From NCBI GenBank assembly GCA_015179025.1, contig WHUX01000079.1:62001-126000 (forward strand): a DNA stretch of 64,000 bases. The letters run 5' to 3'. Under the pieces are notes generated by a model. It was not told the DNA's origin. It did not search any database and worked only from the letters and a program-made list of their open reading frames with translations. Position numbers and translations under genes: made by a program. Positions 31,240 through 41,799 of this stretch are shown in pieces. The DNA comes from Terfezia claveryi (Eukaryota; Ascomycota; Pezizomycetes; Pezizales; Pezizaceae). Position 1 is the first letter of the stretch, and each line of letters starts with the position of its first letter.

Positions 31240-31625
31240 TCAATGCGATACAGTTCACTTTCTTCGGAGTTGGCAGGTACTTAGAGTGTAGTTCTTCAAG
31301 GTGCAGTTGGGTGCAGGGTAAGTAGAGCAGGCCTCATGGTAACCCACATTGACGATTTGTCTAATGAGTGCACTCTCGGACTTTTCAGTGAATAGAGAGA
31401 GCACTCCATTCAGGTAGTCGCTACGGTTTCAAGAGGGGTTATCATGGTGGTTGAATTTGTTGCAGTAGAAAGGCGATAGTACTTTTGGAATGGCTTCTTT
31501 TGATTAATATTTCGACCCTATCATTAATTGTATATAATTAGCTTGGGCAGTATGAGGGAACCCGGATTCTTAGGGTTTACCTGTTTAAATGGGTTCCGTG
31601 ATTGGTTCCGCGATGCCAGGGCTAA

Positions 31626-31950
31626 GATTCCCTACCATTCACCTTGTTGTTCTTGCCAGCGGATCGCAGTGGCTTCAGTTGGCTAATCGCGACATTGAAT
31701 TTAGACGCCACAAGGGGTATGTAGCCCAGGCTGTCCTCGCTCTGGCGGGGTTGGATATAGAGGGGAGAAAGGATACGAAGGGCTAACAAATTCCCTACCA
31801 TTCATCTTGTTGTTCTTGCCAGCGGATCGCAGTGGCTTCAGTTGGCTAATCGCGGCACTGATTTTAGACGCAACAAGATGAATGTAAGGACTGTCACCGC
31901 TCTGCTGGTGTTGGGTGGTAGACACTGCAGAGGGAGAAAGGATGTGAAGG
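31626..31950 (+). repeat. Two tandem ~163-bp units upstream of LINE-C ORF1
   Basis: Both units contain GCCAGCGGATCGCAGTGGCT, TTCAGTTGGCTAATCGCG and a GGGAGAAAGGAT end. They lie 130 bp upstream of the ORF1 ATG and resemble the tandem 5' monomers of some LINEs that carry promoter activity. Promoter function is inferred. Confidence 0.75.
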
Positions 31951-32078
31951 CTATGGATGAAGGTTGTGGGCCGCGCAACATAGTGGGCCAAGGTTGTCAC
32001 GGGTTAGTGGTTCGTCACCTCAGGCATGAGACTTGGCACAACCACTAAAGTACTGGGAACGGTCCAATCCCCAGTCTA

Positions 32079-33462
32079 ATGGTACTGCTCCACTTGAGCG
32101 CGAAGGAAAACAGGAGAGTTATGAAGGCGTTTAGGATGTTAGCCGACGCCGCTGCGGTGATATGGAACATGGGGGCTTTGGTAGAGAGCGAGGGGAGAGA
32201 GGACTTGAACCAGTACCCCGGCGACGATAGGTCTAAGGTTCTGAAGAAGCTGAAGGGCATTGACTCCATGGTCACGGAGATGCACGCTAAAGCCGGTTTG
32301 GCACCACAGAAGCTGAAGAGGAAGATGGAAAGGGAGGTGGAGGAGAGGAGAAAGAAGGAACGAGAGGGCTTAATGAAGAGGCAAGCTAAAACATGGGCCC
32401 AGAAGATAGCGAAGCAGCCCCCTCCCCCCACCGCAGTGATCGATAAGGCAGATGAGGCTGCCGAGGCATTTACAGAGGCCAACCCCCCTAAGGGGCCGAA
32501 GGCGAAGGCATCGCTGCTAGTTCTATGCATCATCAGGGCAGCTCCTAGCATTGCTCCTACTGAATTCACGAAGAGAAGGCTGGGGGCGATCAAATGGTTT
32601 GAGAAGGAGATTAAGAGGTGTTATGGGGGCAGGGATATCAAGGTAGTGAACATTAAGCAGGAAAAGGATGGCGAGAGGAAAATCGAGTTGGAACTTCCAG
32701 AGGGGTTACCTAGGGCCCAGGCGCGTGAGGAAATTCCAAGGGCAGTTAAGCGAATTTTCGGGGACATTAAGGAAGTTTTTTGGGACGTCCCAAGTTGGAA
32801 GCTGGTCGTACACGGCGTTCCATTCGAGGAGAGGGAGACTCAGGCTGCACTCAGGACGAAACTCGAGGCGGAAAATGGACCTTTGAGGATCTCCAAGAGG
32901 AACATACAACGGTTAATTAATAGAGAAGTCGACCCCGATTTTTCTGGAGTTCGAAGATAAGGATGAGGCAGTGAAGGCAGCATACCAGGGGGTGATCATT
33001 GATGGGGCTTCTAAGATCGCCTCTCCATATAAGCCTTTGGAAAGTCAAGGGGGTAGGATGTCGAGCGCAGGTGAAAAGATGGCGTCAGGTCGGTTGGAGG
33101 CGAGGAAGTGCTTCAATTGCGGGAAGACAGGGCACATTTCACAGGATTGTAAGGGCAAGAGGGTAGAAACGAGAAAATGTTTCAGGTGCGGAGTCCAGGG
33201 ACATTTGGGGGCTACATGCACCGCTTCGAAGACTAAGTCGTGCATTGGATGTGGGAAGGAGGGGCATGTCTGCTCCCAGTGTAGGGGGGCTTTGAAGTTC
33301 AAGTCATGCTTTGGATGTGGGAAGGAAGGGCATGTCCGCTCACAGGGCAGGGGGGCTTCGGGTCGAGTGTGGAACGATTTGGATAGGCAGCAGTATGGAC
33401 CGGGGGGTAACAAGCCCTTGGACCACGTTTTGGATTCGGGAATAGGGATTGGCACATGGTAG
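32079..33462 (+). pseudogene. LINE-C ORF1 (gag-like, four zinc knuckles), one frameshift
   Basis: It starts at ATG 32079. There is a basic coiled-coil region (residues ~85-115, KMEREVEERRKKEREG), then an RNA-binding-type domain ending in SWKLVVHGVPFEERE. At a T run near 32939-32943 the frame shifts by one base into FEDKDEAVKAAYQG. Four CX2CX4HX4C-type knuckles follow at 33112-33360: CFNCGKTGHISQDC, CFRCGVQGHLGATC, CIGCGKEGHVCSQC and CFGCGKEGHVRSQG. In the last the final Cys is Gly. The protein would coat LINE RNA. Only the single T-run indel breaks it. Confidence 0.87.
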
Positions 33463-33781
33463 CAGACGACGCCGATACCCCTAATAAATGGTAGACAAAG
33501 GAGTCAGAGCGGTCGTTTTTAACTCGGTTAAGAGTTGGAAAAATGTACCGGTGGAGGAAATCGAGGGAGACCAAGGGGTAAAGATTTTCTTTTGTTCGGA
33601 AAGACCGAAGGATGCTACAGGGTGGGATACTAGGAGATGGTGGCAGGAGTCGGGCAATGCAGCCATTTGGATTGAGAAGGAGGAATTACAGGAGGGTCGC
33701 TGGGCCTTCCCAGAAGATTTGAGAGGGATGAATTGGGTTGCCGCAGTTAATGCCACTTGGGTATTGATCGCAGTATATAGG

Positions 33782-34285
33782 TATTGAAGGTTAATGAGCA
33801 GCGGCGAATCACAGATTCAATAAAGAAGACTTTACCACGATCAAGTGGTAGACAATATATGATCACGTATATATATATAACGAATAGATCAAGCGAGAGG
33901 TCAAGCGTAGAGGTAGGTCAAGCGAAGAGGTAAGTCAAGCGAAGAGGTAAGTCAAGCGAAGAGCTTAAGCGAAGAGCTTAAGCAAGTACTTGTAGAGTAA
34001 GTTAATTGAGTTACTTAGCGAGACAAGTATTGCGAGTATCGCAGAGATATATAGACATCAGACGCCAGTAACATGAATAGAAAGCAACAGCGATACTGTG
34101 ATGTCATATACAATAGAAAACAAGAATATACCGTGATGTCATGATGTAAAGCGCCTCATGAATCATGTGGCGGCCGGCGTCGTAGTACAAGATGTAAGCT
34201 TGTTTAGGCGAACGCCAGTACATCATGTGGCGGCTATTGTAACACAGGGTGTAAGCTGGTACAGGTTAGACAAGTATGTTTAACA
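33782..34285 (-). repeat. Solo LTR A (504 bp), TSD ATAGG
   Basis: Minus-strand ends are TGTTAAACATAC and ACCTTCAATA. ATAGG is duplicated at 33777-33781 and 34286-34290. It has the same length as LTR B and near-identical sequence in inverted orientation, including an array of AGGTCAAGCGAAG-type repeats (33898-33990). Confidence 0.93.
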
Positions 34286-34312
34286 ATAGGAAGGACCTCA
34301 GCCTAGCTGGAC

Positions 34313-36310
34313 TTTTTTTTTTTTTTTTTTTTAAATACTTAGTACTCCTATGCGGCCCCGTTAGGGGGGCCATGAGGAGCCACGCGGAAACCCGGTGGAT
34401 TCAAGGGAGGGGCAAGTTAATCTGCCAGACCCACGCAAACTAATAAGTACACAAAACAAAAAGGAGACTCATGAATGGGATACTCCCATGCTGTCATTAA
34501 CCGGCAGTGCCGGATGAGCCCGAGGGCCCTGACTGGAGCCCCGAAGAACAAAAGAGTGCCTTACGGCTTGTGAATGTGAAAAACCCCGCACAGGTGAGAA
34601 AGAGAAAATTAGAAACCGCTCGCCAGTAGAAATCCGATAAACAAGACCCCTCGCAAGTATGACCTCGACCCTAACAAACCACTCGCAGGTAGAAGAAAAT
34701 TAAAACCCCGCGCTTGTAGAACAAAATTATCCCATAATAACCCCTCACCAGTAGAAAAGGAAGAAGTCCCGCCCAAAATGTGTCCCATCATGCATCCCAG
34801 TTGTAGGCTGTGGTCCGGAAGAGTCTTTTGCCCATGCGGAGTCCGTCCTTGAGGTTGATTTCTCCCGCCAAGTAGATCACTAGTGACGACGCCACCTTAC
34901 CGACCCTTCTCCCTTCTAGCAACAACCACCGAATCCCCTTAATTTGGGCATTCTTATTATCATCCTCCATCCATCTGCGCATCAGACCTGGTTTGTACTT
35001 GGTTGGGGCAGCATGTAAGACTACTGCTTGTGTTCGAGCCTGTGTTGTCCTTCCGAGGTTGGGAGATGGGTTCGGGGGTGGCGTCACTTTCCTATAGGCT
35101 GGGGGGGTGGAGATTTCGCCGGCTCTTTGCCCCTACCCTCTGATGTTTGACGGGGTTTTTGCTTCAGGGGTGGGCCCTGTGGCGGTGGGGCCCTGCCTTT
35201 GCCTTTCTCCTTTGGCGGTACTTTTTCCGCCCTACCTTTGCCTTTCTCCGGGAGGCCTTGTATTGTTGGTTGCTGGGTGTTAGTTGCTGCCTCCGCGTAT
35301 GAGATGGTAGGAGGTGGAGGTGTGGTCTGCGTGCTAGAGTCTGCGACCTCTGGTGGTGGTGGTGGGAGGTGGGAGGTCGATCGAATAGGTGGGGTACTGT
35401 AAGCCCATGCTGCGCCCCCTAACTCTAACTCGGACTTGAAAACTTGAGCAGCTCGATCGAACGTTTCCCCTGGACGAAACCCCTCACAAGCTGTGTACGC
35501 ACAACCTATGTACGCCAGGATTTCCTGTAAGCACCAGACTGTTCTCTTACAATTAATGGATGAGCCCTCAATGGGTGAGCCCTCTAAAGCCATGTCAATG
35601 TCTCTTCGCTGAACCCTTACGATCTCTCTAAGGAATATATCGGTTGCCATTGACACGGCAGGGATATCTGCCTCATTTGCAATTGGCTCGTCGGTATCGC
35701 TCTCCTGGTATCCAATTGACTCCTCATCGTCGGTGTCGTAGTCGGACACAGTAGCTTGCATTATCTGTGCCGCACGGTCTTGGTGGTGGACTTGGGTGGC
35801 TATTTCGAGGGGCGGTGGCTGATGTGGCTGAGCGGGAGTGGGAGTAGTGGCTGTTGCCAACTGTGGATGAGGTGGCTGTGGGTGCCCGGTAACTGGCACC
35901 CGAGTCTTGAGTGGTGGGTTGCGCTTGTCGAGCTTGCCCGGGTTGTCTTTCCTCTTTTTCTGAGGCATGTTTGTAGTCGATTGGCTGTGGTTTGGTGTGG
36001 GAGTTACAATTTCCCTGATTGGTGGTGCCGACCTGGTGTGGTTGCTCTCGCGGGATCGTGGACCAATGCCCGTGAGAGAGAGATTTCAGTGAGAGTGGAG
36101 AAGAAGAAGAGCGAGGAAGAGACGAAAAGCTTCAGAAGAAGGGGATAGGGTCGCGATAGTTGTTCCCCCGAGGTCTGTGTAGATATTCTTGATGTGGACA
36201 GCGAGGGCTATCTCGTGGTGCTATCCTCTTGTCTGTAGGTGCTCTGGTTGTTGAGATCCGACCAAGCGCTCGTCCTGTCGTCGACTGGTTTCTGCTATCC
36301 GTTCCTTTGT
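34313..36310 (-). mobile_element. Half-LINE copy 2 (ORF1-only), TSD of 14 bp
   Basis: The duplication CAGCCTAGCTGGAC lies at 34299-34312 and 36311-36324 with no mismatch. The T run at 34313-34331 is the minus-strand A tail. The 5' UTR runs from 36310 to 35969, ORF1 from 35968 to 34788, then ~460 bp of 3' UTR ends in the LINE-A type tail. This appears to be full length at 2.0 kb, with no ORF2. It sits in LINE-C ORF2. Confidence 0.9.
34788..35968 (-). CDS. Half-LINE ORF1 protein (one frame slip)
   Basis: It starts MPQKKRKDNPGKLDKRN at ATG 35968. A Pro/Thr/Gln-rich N-terminus is followed by an acidic segment (DYDTDDEESIGYQESD), a helical domain (residues ~110-195: TDIFLREIVRVQRRDIDMAL...CLQEILAYIGCAYTACEGF) and a Pro/Lys-rich linker. 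The frame meets TGA at 35084-35086, and the C-terminal part (VVLHAAPTKYKPGLMRRWME...RWLLLEGRRVGKVASSLVIY) lies in the overlapping frame to 34788. In copy 1 both parts are in one frame, so a one-base indel is likely. The C-terminal part resembles the ORF1 RNA-binding domain of Tad1-type LINEs; zinc knuckles are absent. Confidence 0.75.
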
Positions 36311-37015
36311 CAGCCTAGCTGGACAGGTAGAGGTAACTAGAAAGTGGTGGGTGGAGCTGGTGGCTAAGGCAGCGAATGCAGCATATGAAGGGCATAGGAG
36401 GATCATAATAGCAGGGGACCTTAATGCCGAAGACGAGGCGTGGATGGGGGATTTTGCTGGAGGGTTGATGTGGGAGGAGCTGAGGAATCCCCTACATGGG
36501 GAAATCATCGCGGGAATAGCAGAAGTGGCAGGATTGAAGCCTATTTTTGATGAACAGGATCCTTTCACCAGGAGGGGGGCCAATGTGAGGCAATCAGCAA
36601 TTGATATGATTTGGGCATCGGACAACCTGAAGGCTCCAAGAAAGAGGTGGGGGACCTCTGATCACATCTATCTATATTTGGAGCTCAGTAAGCCTGAGCG
36701 TCAACAGGACATGATAAGCAAGTGTCTTGTATAAGAGCGTCCAGAGCGAATGTAAAGAAGATATCAAGGGAGCTAGCAGAGGCTGAAGAGGTAGAAGGAG
36801 GAGGGTGGTGGTCTTTTTTTGAGAAGCTAGTTCGGAGACATCAGATACTAGCTAGGGAGACCAAGTCAGAACCGATTTGGTCAGAGAAGTTGGAGAAGCT
36901 TAAGAGACAACTCCATCGGAAGTCTAGGAAGAGTGTGGCTCAGCCGGTTAACAAAAAAGCAACAGAAGAGAGAAAGGAAGCAAGAAATGCTTTCAGAAGG
37001 GAATTGAGGAAATGC

Positions 37016-37519
37016 TGTTAAACATACTCGTCTATCCTGTACCAGCTTACACCCTGTGTTACAATAGCCGCCACATGATGTACTGGCGTTCGCCTAAACA
37101 AGCTTACACCTTGTACTACGACGCCGGCCGCCACATGATTCATGAGGCGCTATACATCATGACATCACGGTATATTCTTGTTTTCTATTGTATATGACAT
37201 CACAGTATCGCTGTTGCTCTCTATTCATGTTACTGGCGTCTGATGTCTATATATCTCTGCGATACTCGCAATACTTGTCTCGATAAGTAACTCAATTAAC
37301 TTACTCTACAAGTACTTGCTTAAGCTCTTCGCTTAAGCTCTTCGCTTGACCTACCTCTTCGCTTGATCTACCTCTACGCTTGACCTCTCGCTTGATCTAT
37401 TCGTTATATACTTATATATATCATATATATATACGTGATCATATATTGTCTACCACTTGATCGTGGTGAAGTCTTCTTTATTGAATCTGTGATTCGCCGC
37501 TGCTCATTAACCTTCAATA
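37016..37519 (+). repeat. Solo LTR B (504 bp), TSD AATGC
   Basis: Begins TGTTAAACATACTCG and ends ACCTTCAATA. AATGC is duplicated at 37011-37015 and 37520-37524. It is the inverted partner of LTR A. The region after a TATATA run (37425-37435) probably corresponds to the LTR transcription start. Confidence 0.93.
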
Positions 37520-38121
37520 AATGCAAGGAGGGAGCAAAGGAGAGAAGAAAGGAAGAGTCGGTTGGTAGGGCTAAGACAGACTTGCAAGAGGCCTTTCGGT
37601 GGCTAAAGAAGCAAGGAGGATCATTGAAGGAAGTCGGAAAGGGTTTGGCTCCTTCACCGCAGAAGGCAATTTCCAGACTCAGAGAACACAATTTCGGACG
37701 AAGAGAGGTTATGGTGGAACAGTTGAATATGTCTGAGAAGGGGGAGGACAACAACAGATTTGGGATTACCCTTAGATGGAAGGCGGTAGTACAACGGATG
37801 AACCCAAGAGCAGCTGCAGGACCAGATGGGGTCACGTGGTGGTGTGTACTTAAGGTTTTTTTTTTTTTTTTTTGAAGTCTGTACGTCTGTGAAGCCTAAG
37901 GCTATGAGACGGCCTCGTTCCCTCATCCCAAAGGACTCGGTACACCCACGAGACGACGGGCTGCATAAACGCCCTGCCTCCCGAACCAAGGAAAACACCC
38001 AAAAGACCCCCCCCTCCGCCACGCCCGCTGTCCGGCCTCTCCACAAGAATTAAAACTGAACCCCCCCCCCCCCAAACGCCTCCCCCGCCATACCGCCCCG
38101 TGCCGCCCCCCCCTTCAATGC

Positions 38122-41100
38122 TCATCTCAGGTCGAGATTGGAGAAGAAGGTTTCTACAAGGTCGACGGCGGTTTCCCTCCCCCCGTCCCTTACCTTCTTG
38201 AGCCATTTCCCCCGCTCATCCATCTCTTCCCAGTTACCCCACCTCCTGCCGATCTCCTCCCCCCGCGGGCAGACCAGGGCGACATGCCTGCCTGTTTCCA
38301 CGTGCCGGCCACACGTGCGGCAAGTGGGATCGACTGTATCATCTAATTTTGCCCGCCAGGCTTGGAGGTTGCCCTTCCCCGTGCGGCAGTGAACATAGTT
38401 CACTCGAGCCTTCCTACTCCAGCCCACCACCCTCCCCATCCCCGCTCCCATCACCCTTCTTTCCGCCTCCCGCTTCCTCCTCCACTCCTGCCTGAGCCCC
38501 CCCTCCGTGATCTGGGGTTCTTGCGGTTCCGGTTCCTCTGCCCCCTTCTTAGCTAGGATGTCCGCACGTTCATTGCCAGGGATGCCGACATGTGCCTTCA
38601 CCCAGCCTAGCCTGACCGCCCCTGACCCCATTCTCCCCTGTCTTTCTCTGATCCCTTGAATGGCAGCCCTAAGGTCTGCCGTTCTGCTTTTTCCCCTTCG
38701 CCCAGCCTTTCTCATGGCCGCTATTGCCGCTTGGGAATCTGTGAGGATAAGGATCTTCCACCCTGGGGGTGACTCCGTAATCGCTTTCCTGATCCCTGCT
38801 ATCTCTCCATCCCATACCGTGCACAGACGGCCTAAGCCCACCTTCCCCTGCGACTTCTCCCCTTCTGAGCACCAGCCTCCTCCCACTTTCCCTTCCTCGC
38901 TCATGCTGCCATCAGTGTAGATGATCGCAGCATCTTCCTTCACCTCCCCGATCTTTCCCACCCACCAAATAACTGGTGAGTCCCTCGTAAGGCCGAGGTC
39001 TACTACGGGGATATCCACTCTCGGGACGTCTCCCCCCAGACTTATCTTCTCATTTCCCTCCTCTTTAAGCAGCCCTGCCTTACTGCGGATGGCTGTCATG
39101 ACCGAGGTGAAGCCGTCCGCCAGCGGGAAGGGTTCTCTGAAGTAGTCCCAATCCTTACCAGCTTCTACATTTCTTCCGCCTCCTCCTTCCCTCAACCAAA
39201 GATCCCCTAACGCAGTGGGGTCTCGCATCATTTTCCCCATCAACCTAGCCTGAGTCGTATCCAGAGCCATTCTAGGTGACTCCACTCCTGCGATTTGGCT
39301 AACCAGCTCCCTACGGGAGCCATGAGTTGCATTTACACATTTCTTTAAAGCCTGGTACTGGAGTTTCTCGAACTCCTCTTCCCAGTCTTTTTGGCCCCTC
39401 CAACCTAACTCCGTTCCCCATAGGGCAACTGCCCTTATCATCCCAGTGTAGGCTGCTCTCCAACTATTTGCACTCATACCCCAGTTGGAGTTTCCCAGCC
39501 CATTTAGTTGTCCTAGCATCTTTCGAGCCTTCTCAATTCGGCTCTTCCAATGCTCTTTGAAGGTCAAGCTCTCATCCATAATAATCCCGACCCACTTGAC
39601 CCATTTCACGTCTTTGTTCCTTCTCCTCCTCTTGTTCCTGAGGACTAGCTTTTCGTGCTTTGAGTCCTCCAGGGGCAGGTGGCACTCTGCGGCTACCCTG
39701 TGGATCACCTGATCTGCCTTAACCAGTGCCTGATTCATGTCCATATTTTGTGCCGTCTCCTTATCCCATACGCAGATATTAAGGTGCAGATCATCTACGT
39801 ACGAGGGGAGTTCATTATCAAAAGGTAGGACTTTCCTTACCTCTTTTTCCATCTTCCTTATTATTGGAGCTATCCATATCAGGAAGATGACCGGGGATAG
39901 TGGTGATCCTTGTGGTGCTCCCAAGTTGGTTTTGCCACTCCCGCGGACTTTACCATCCCATTCCAGCTGGAACTTCCTTGCCCTGAAGAACTCTCGTACC
40001 CAAGGAATCCATCTTCTTCCCTCCTGCGATTTCTCTAGCTCCCTGATTACGTCCTCCATCCTTACGTTTTGAAAGCCTCCTTTTACATCCCAAAATGCCC
40101 ATCCTGCAGCCCCCCCCACTGCTAGGCACCTCTGAGCTCTCGTCACGGTTCTCAACGCAGCCTCGGTTGCCGACCTCCCCTTGACCGATCCGAACTGGTG
40201 TTTGTGTAGGAGGCCGGACCTCTGTAGCCTGTCTGCTACTACTTTCTCCCCTAGCTTGCCAATGCAATTGATAAGGTTGATTGGTCTCTAGCCCTTAGTC
40301 TGACCCTGGTTCTTGCCCGGCTTAGGTATCATCACTACCTTGCTAAACTGCCACTTGGTCGGGGTTTTGCCTTGTACCAGATTTTCAGCTACTTCCTCCA
40401 AGAGTTGCTCCCCTAGTCTAGTGCGGAGGACTAACTTGATGAACCTATAGCTGATCCCATCAGGCCCTGGCGCTGACCTGCTGCAAGTGCCTTGCAGAGC
40501 TTTCCTCACTTCCTGTTTAAGTTCCTCCGTTGTAACCCCTTGGATCCTTATTACCTCTCCCTCGTCTAGTTCGTCTTCAAGCTGCCTGCCCTCCGCCCTC
40601 CACTTGTAGTGATCAGCTATTAGACTAGCCGCCTTTTCTTCATCATTTCTGCACTCCTTTCCCCCTCATCTACTAGCCTCCCCATTGCTCCCGAGAGTGC
40701 TACGGGTCTTTTGCCCACTTAATGATCTCCCAGGGGGCCTTCTCTCCGTGTTCCTCACAGAAGTTTCGCTAGCACTCCTACTTTTTCTCCCGTATTAAGG
40801 CCCTAAGCCTCTGCTTCTCGCTTTCCACCTCCTGACCCGCCCTCCTGGCTTATCTCATCCCCCAGCCTCTTCTTCTGCTCTTTCGAGTGATCTTAAGCTG
40901 GGTAGATAACTCCTTATCCCACCACTTCTTAGACTTCTCCGTGATTCGCAAGACTTTGACATGCCGTAGCCGGAGGCTCTTTAATTTTGTATATGGAGAT
41001 GTGCCTTCCAATCCTCGAACCCACCTCTCTTCTGCTTCTGCTCCTGCCTCTACGACATTCTCTATTTCTTTCTCTAGACTTTCCCAGTCAACTGCGATTC

Positions 41101-41452
41101 TTTCTACCTTTCCTTTATCTCCGCCCCATGGCATGTCCCCTATTAGAGCCCAATGGTCAGATGCGAGCTTCTCTTTTCTCACCTCTCCCCATTCCCTGCC
41201 CCTACTCAGGAAGAGGTCGATTCTGCTTCTTTCTGCTCTGCCATTCCTAGTTCTTTCCCATGTCCACCCGGAATCCCCCTCTGCGATCGACCAGCCATTC
41301 CCCACAAGCCAGTCTGCCATGACCCTCCCTCTACCATCTTCTTCGCAGGTGATGTTCCAGGCCTGGCTATGCGCATTCCAGTCTCCAATCACAGCTACAT
41401 CTCCATCCCCCTCTCTCATTTTCTGGTCTACTCCCCTAGCCACTCTTCCCAC
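38122..41452 (-). pseudogene. LINE-B ORF2: endonuclease, RT, RNase H; one nonsense codon plus upstream frameshifts
   Basis: Endonuclease (40850-41452): VIGDWNAHSQAWN, SRIDLFLSRG and KLASDHWALIGD, the Asn, Asp and Asp-His motifs. RT in one frame from 40509: SAPGPDGISYRF, VVMIPKPGK, then TAG at 40288-40290 where related LINEs have Trp, then RPINLINCIGKLGEKVV, QFGSVKGRSATEAAL, GAPQGSPLSPVIFLIW and the catalytic SYVDDLHL. RNase H: IIYTDGSMSE, LTDSQAAIAAMR and KAHVGIPGNERAD. A Cys/His tail (CRTCGRHVETGRHVALVC) ends at 38122. Apart from the TAG, the 2.4-kb RT-RNase H frame is intact. 40510-40850 is frameshifted. Confidence 0.9.
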
Positions 41453-41799
41453 TTCCTCCCTTGCTATATTCCAGATGTATGTACCCCCCCTAATTTCTTG
41501 CCGAAAGCACTAACTATCACCAGGTTGTCTTCCTCTACTTTAACCCTAACCTCGTCTGATAAGTATTTTTGCCAATATACCATGACCCTCTTTCCTTTCT
41601 TAACGGTACTCCCCAAAATGAAGGAGGGGTGCCCTTGGCTCTCTTTTCCCTCTTTGTCGATTCATGCCTCCCCAACAAATGCCACCTCTACCTCCTGCTC
41701 CCTATACTACTTCAGAAATGTATGGGCGTTCACGTGGCTTCCCCCCACATTTTGGTATATGACTTGAAGGTCTTTATTGGCGGCTTGGCCCCCTAAGGA

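Larger units (their letters stand above)
31626..37856 (+). mobile_element. LINE-C, Tad1-type, broken by four nested insertions
   Basis: A plus-strand LINE has tandem 5' monomers (31626-31950), ORF1 with zinc knuckles (32079-33462), and ORF2 with endonuclease and the start of RT (33488-37856). Insertions in it are solo LTR A (33782-34285), half-LINE copy 2 (34313-36310), solo LTR B (37016-37519) and LINE-B from 37856. Removing LTR A, half-LINE 2 and one copy of each target duplication (2521 bp) restores the ORF2 frame exactly. The RT body and 3' end are not found in the window. Confidence 0.85.
33488..37856 (+). pseudogene. LINE-C ORF2 (endonuclease, RT start), interrupted
   Basis: It starts at ATG 33488 (MVDKGVRAVVFNSVKSWK). 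The first segment reads to WVLIAVYR at the LTR A junction. After the inserts it continues KDLSLAGQVEVTRKWW, then endonuclease motifs IAGDLNAEDEAW, SAIDMIWAS and GTSDHIYLYL (36400-36690), the catalytic Asp-Asn and Asp-His pairs of apurinic-type LINE nucleases. A frameshift lies near 36725. After solo LTR B the linker (CKEGAKERRKEESVGRAKTD) rejoins in frame and RT begins (NPRAAAGPDGVTWW), cut by LINE-B. The N-terminal endonuclease part is poorly conserved. Confidence 0.8.

Noticed and set aside
38138..39712. Several plus-strand Pro/Ser-rich frames
   Set aside because: Antisense of the LINE-B RT-RNase H frame.
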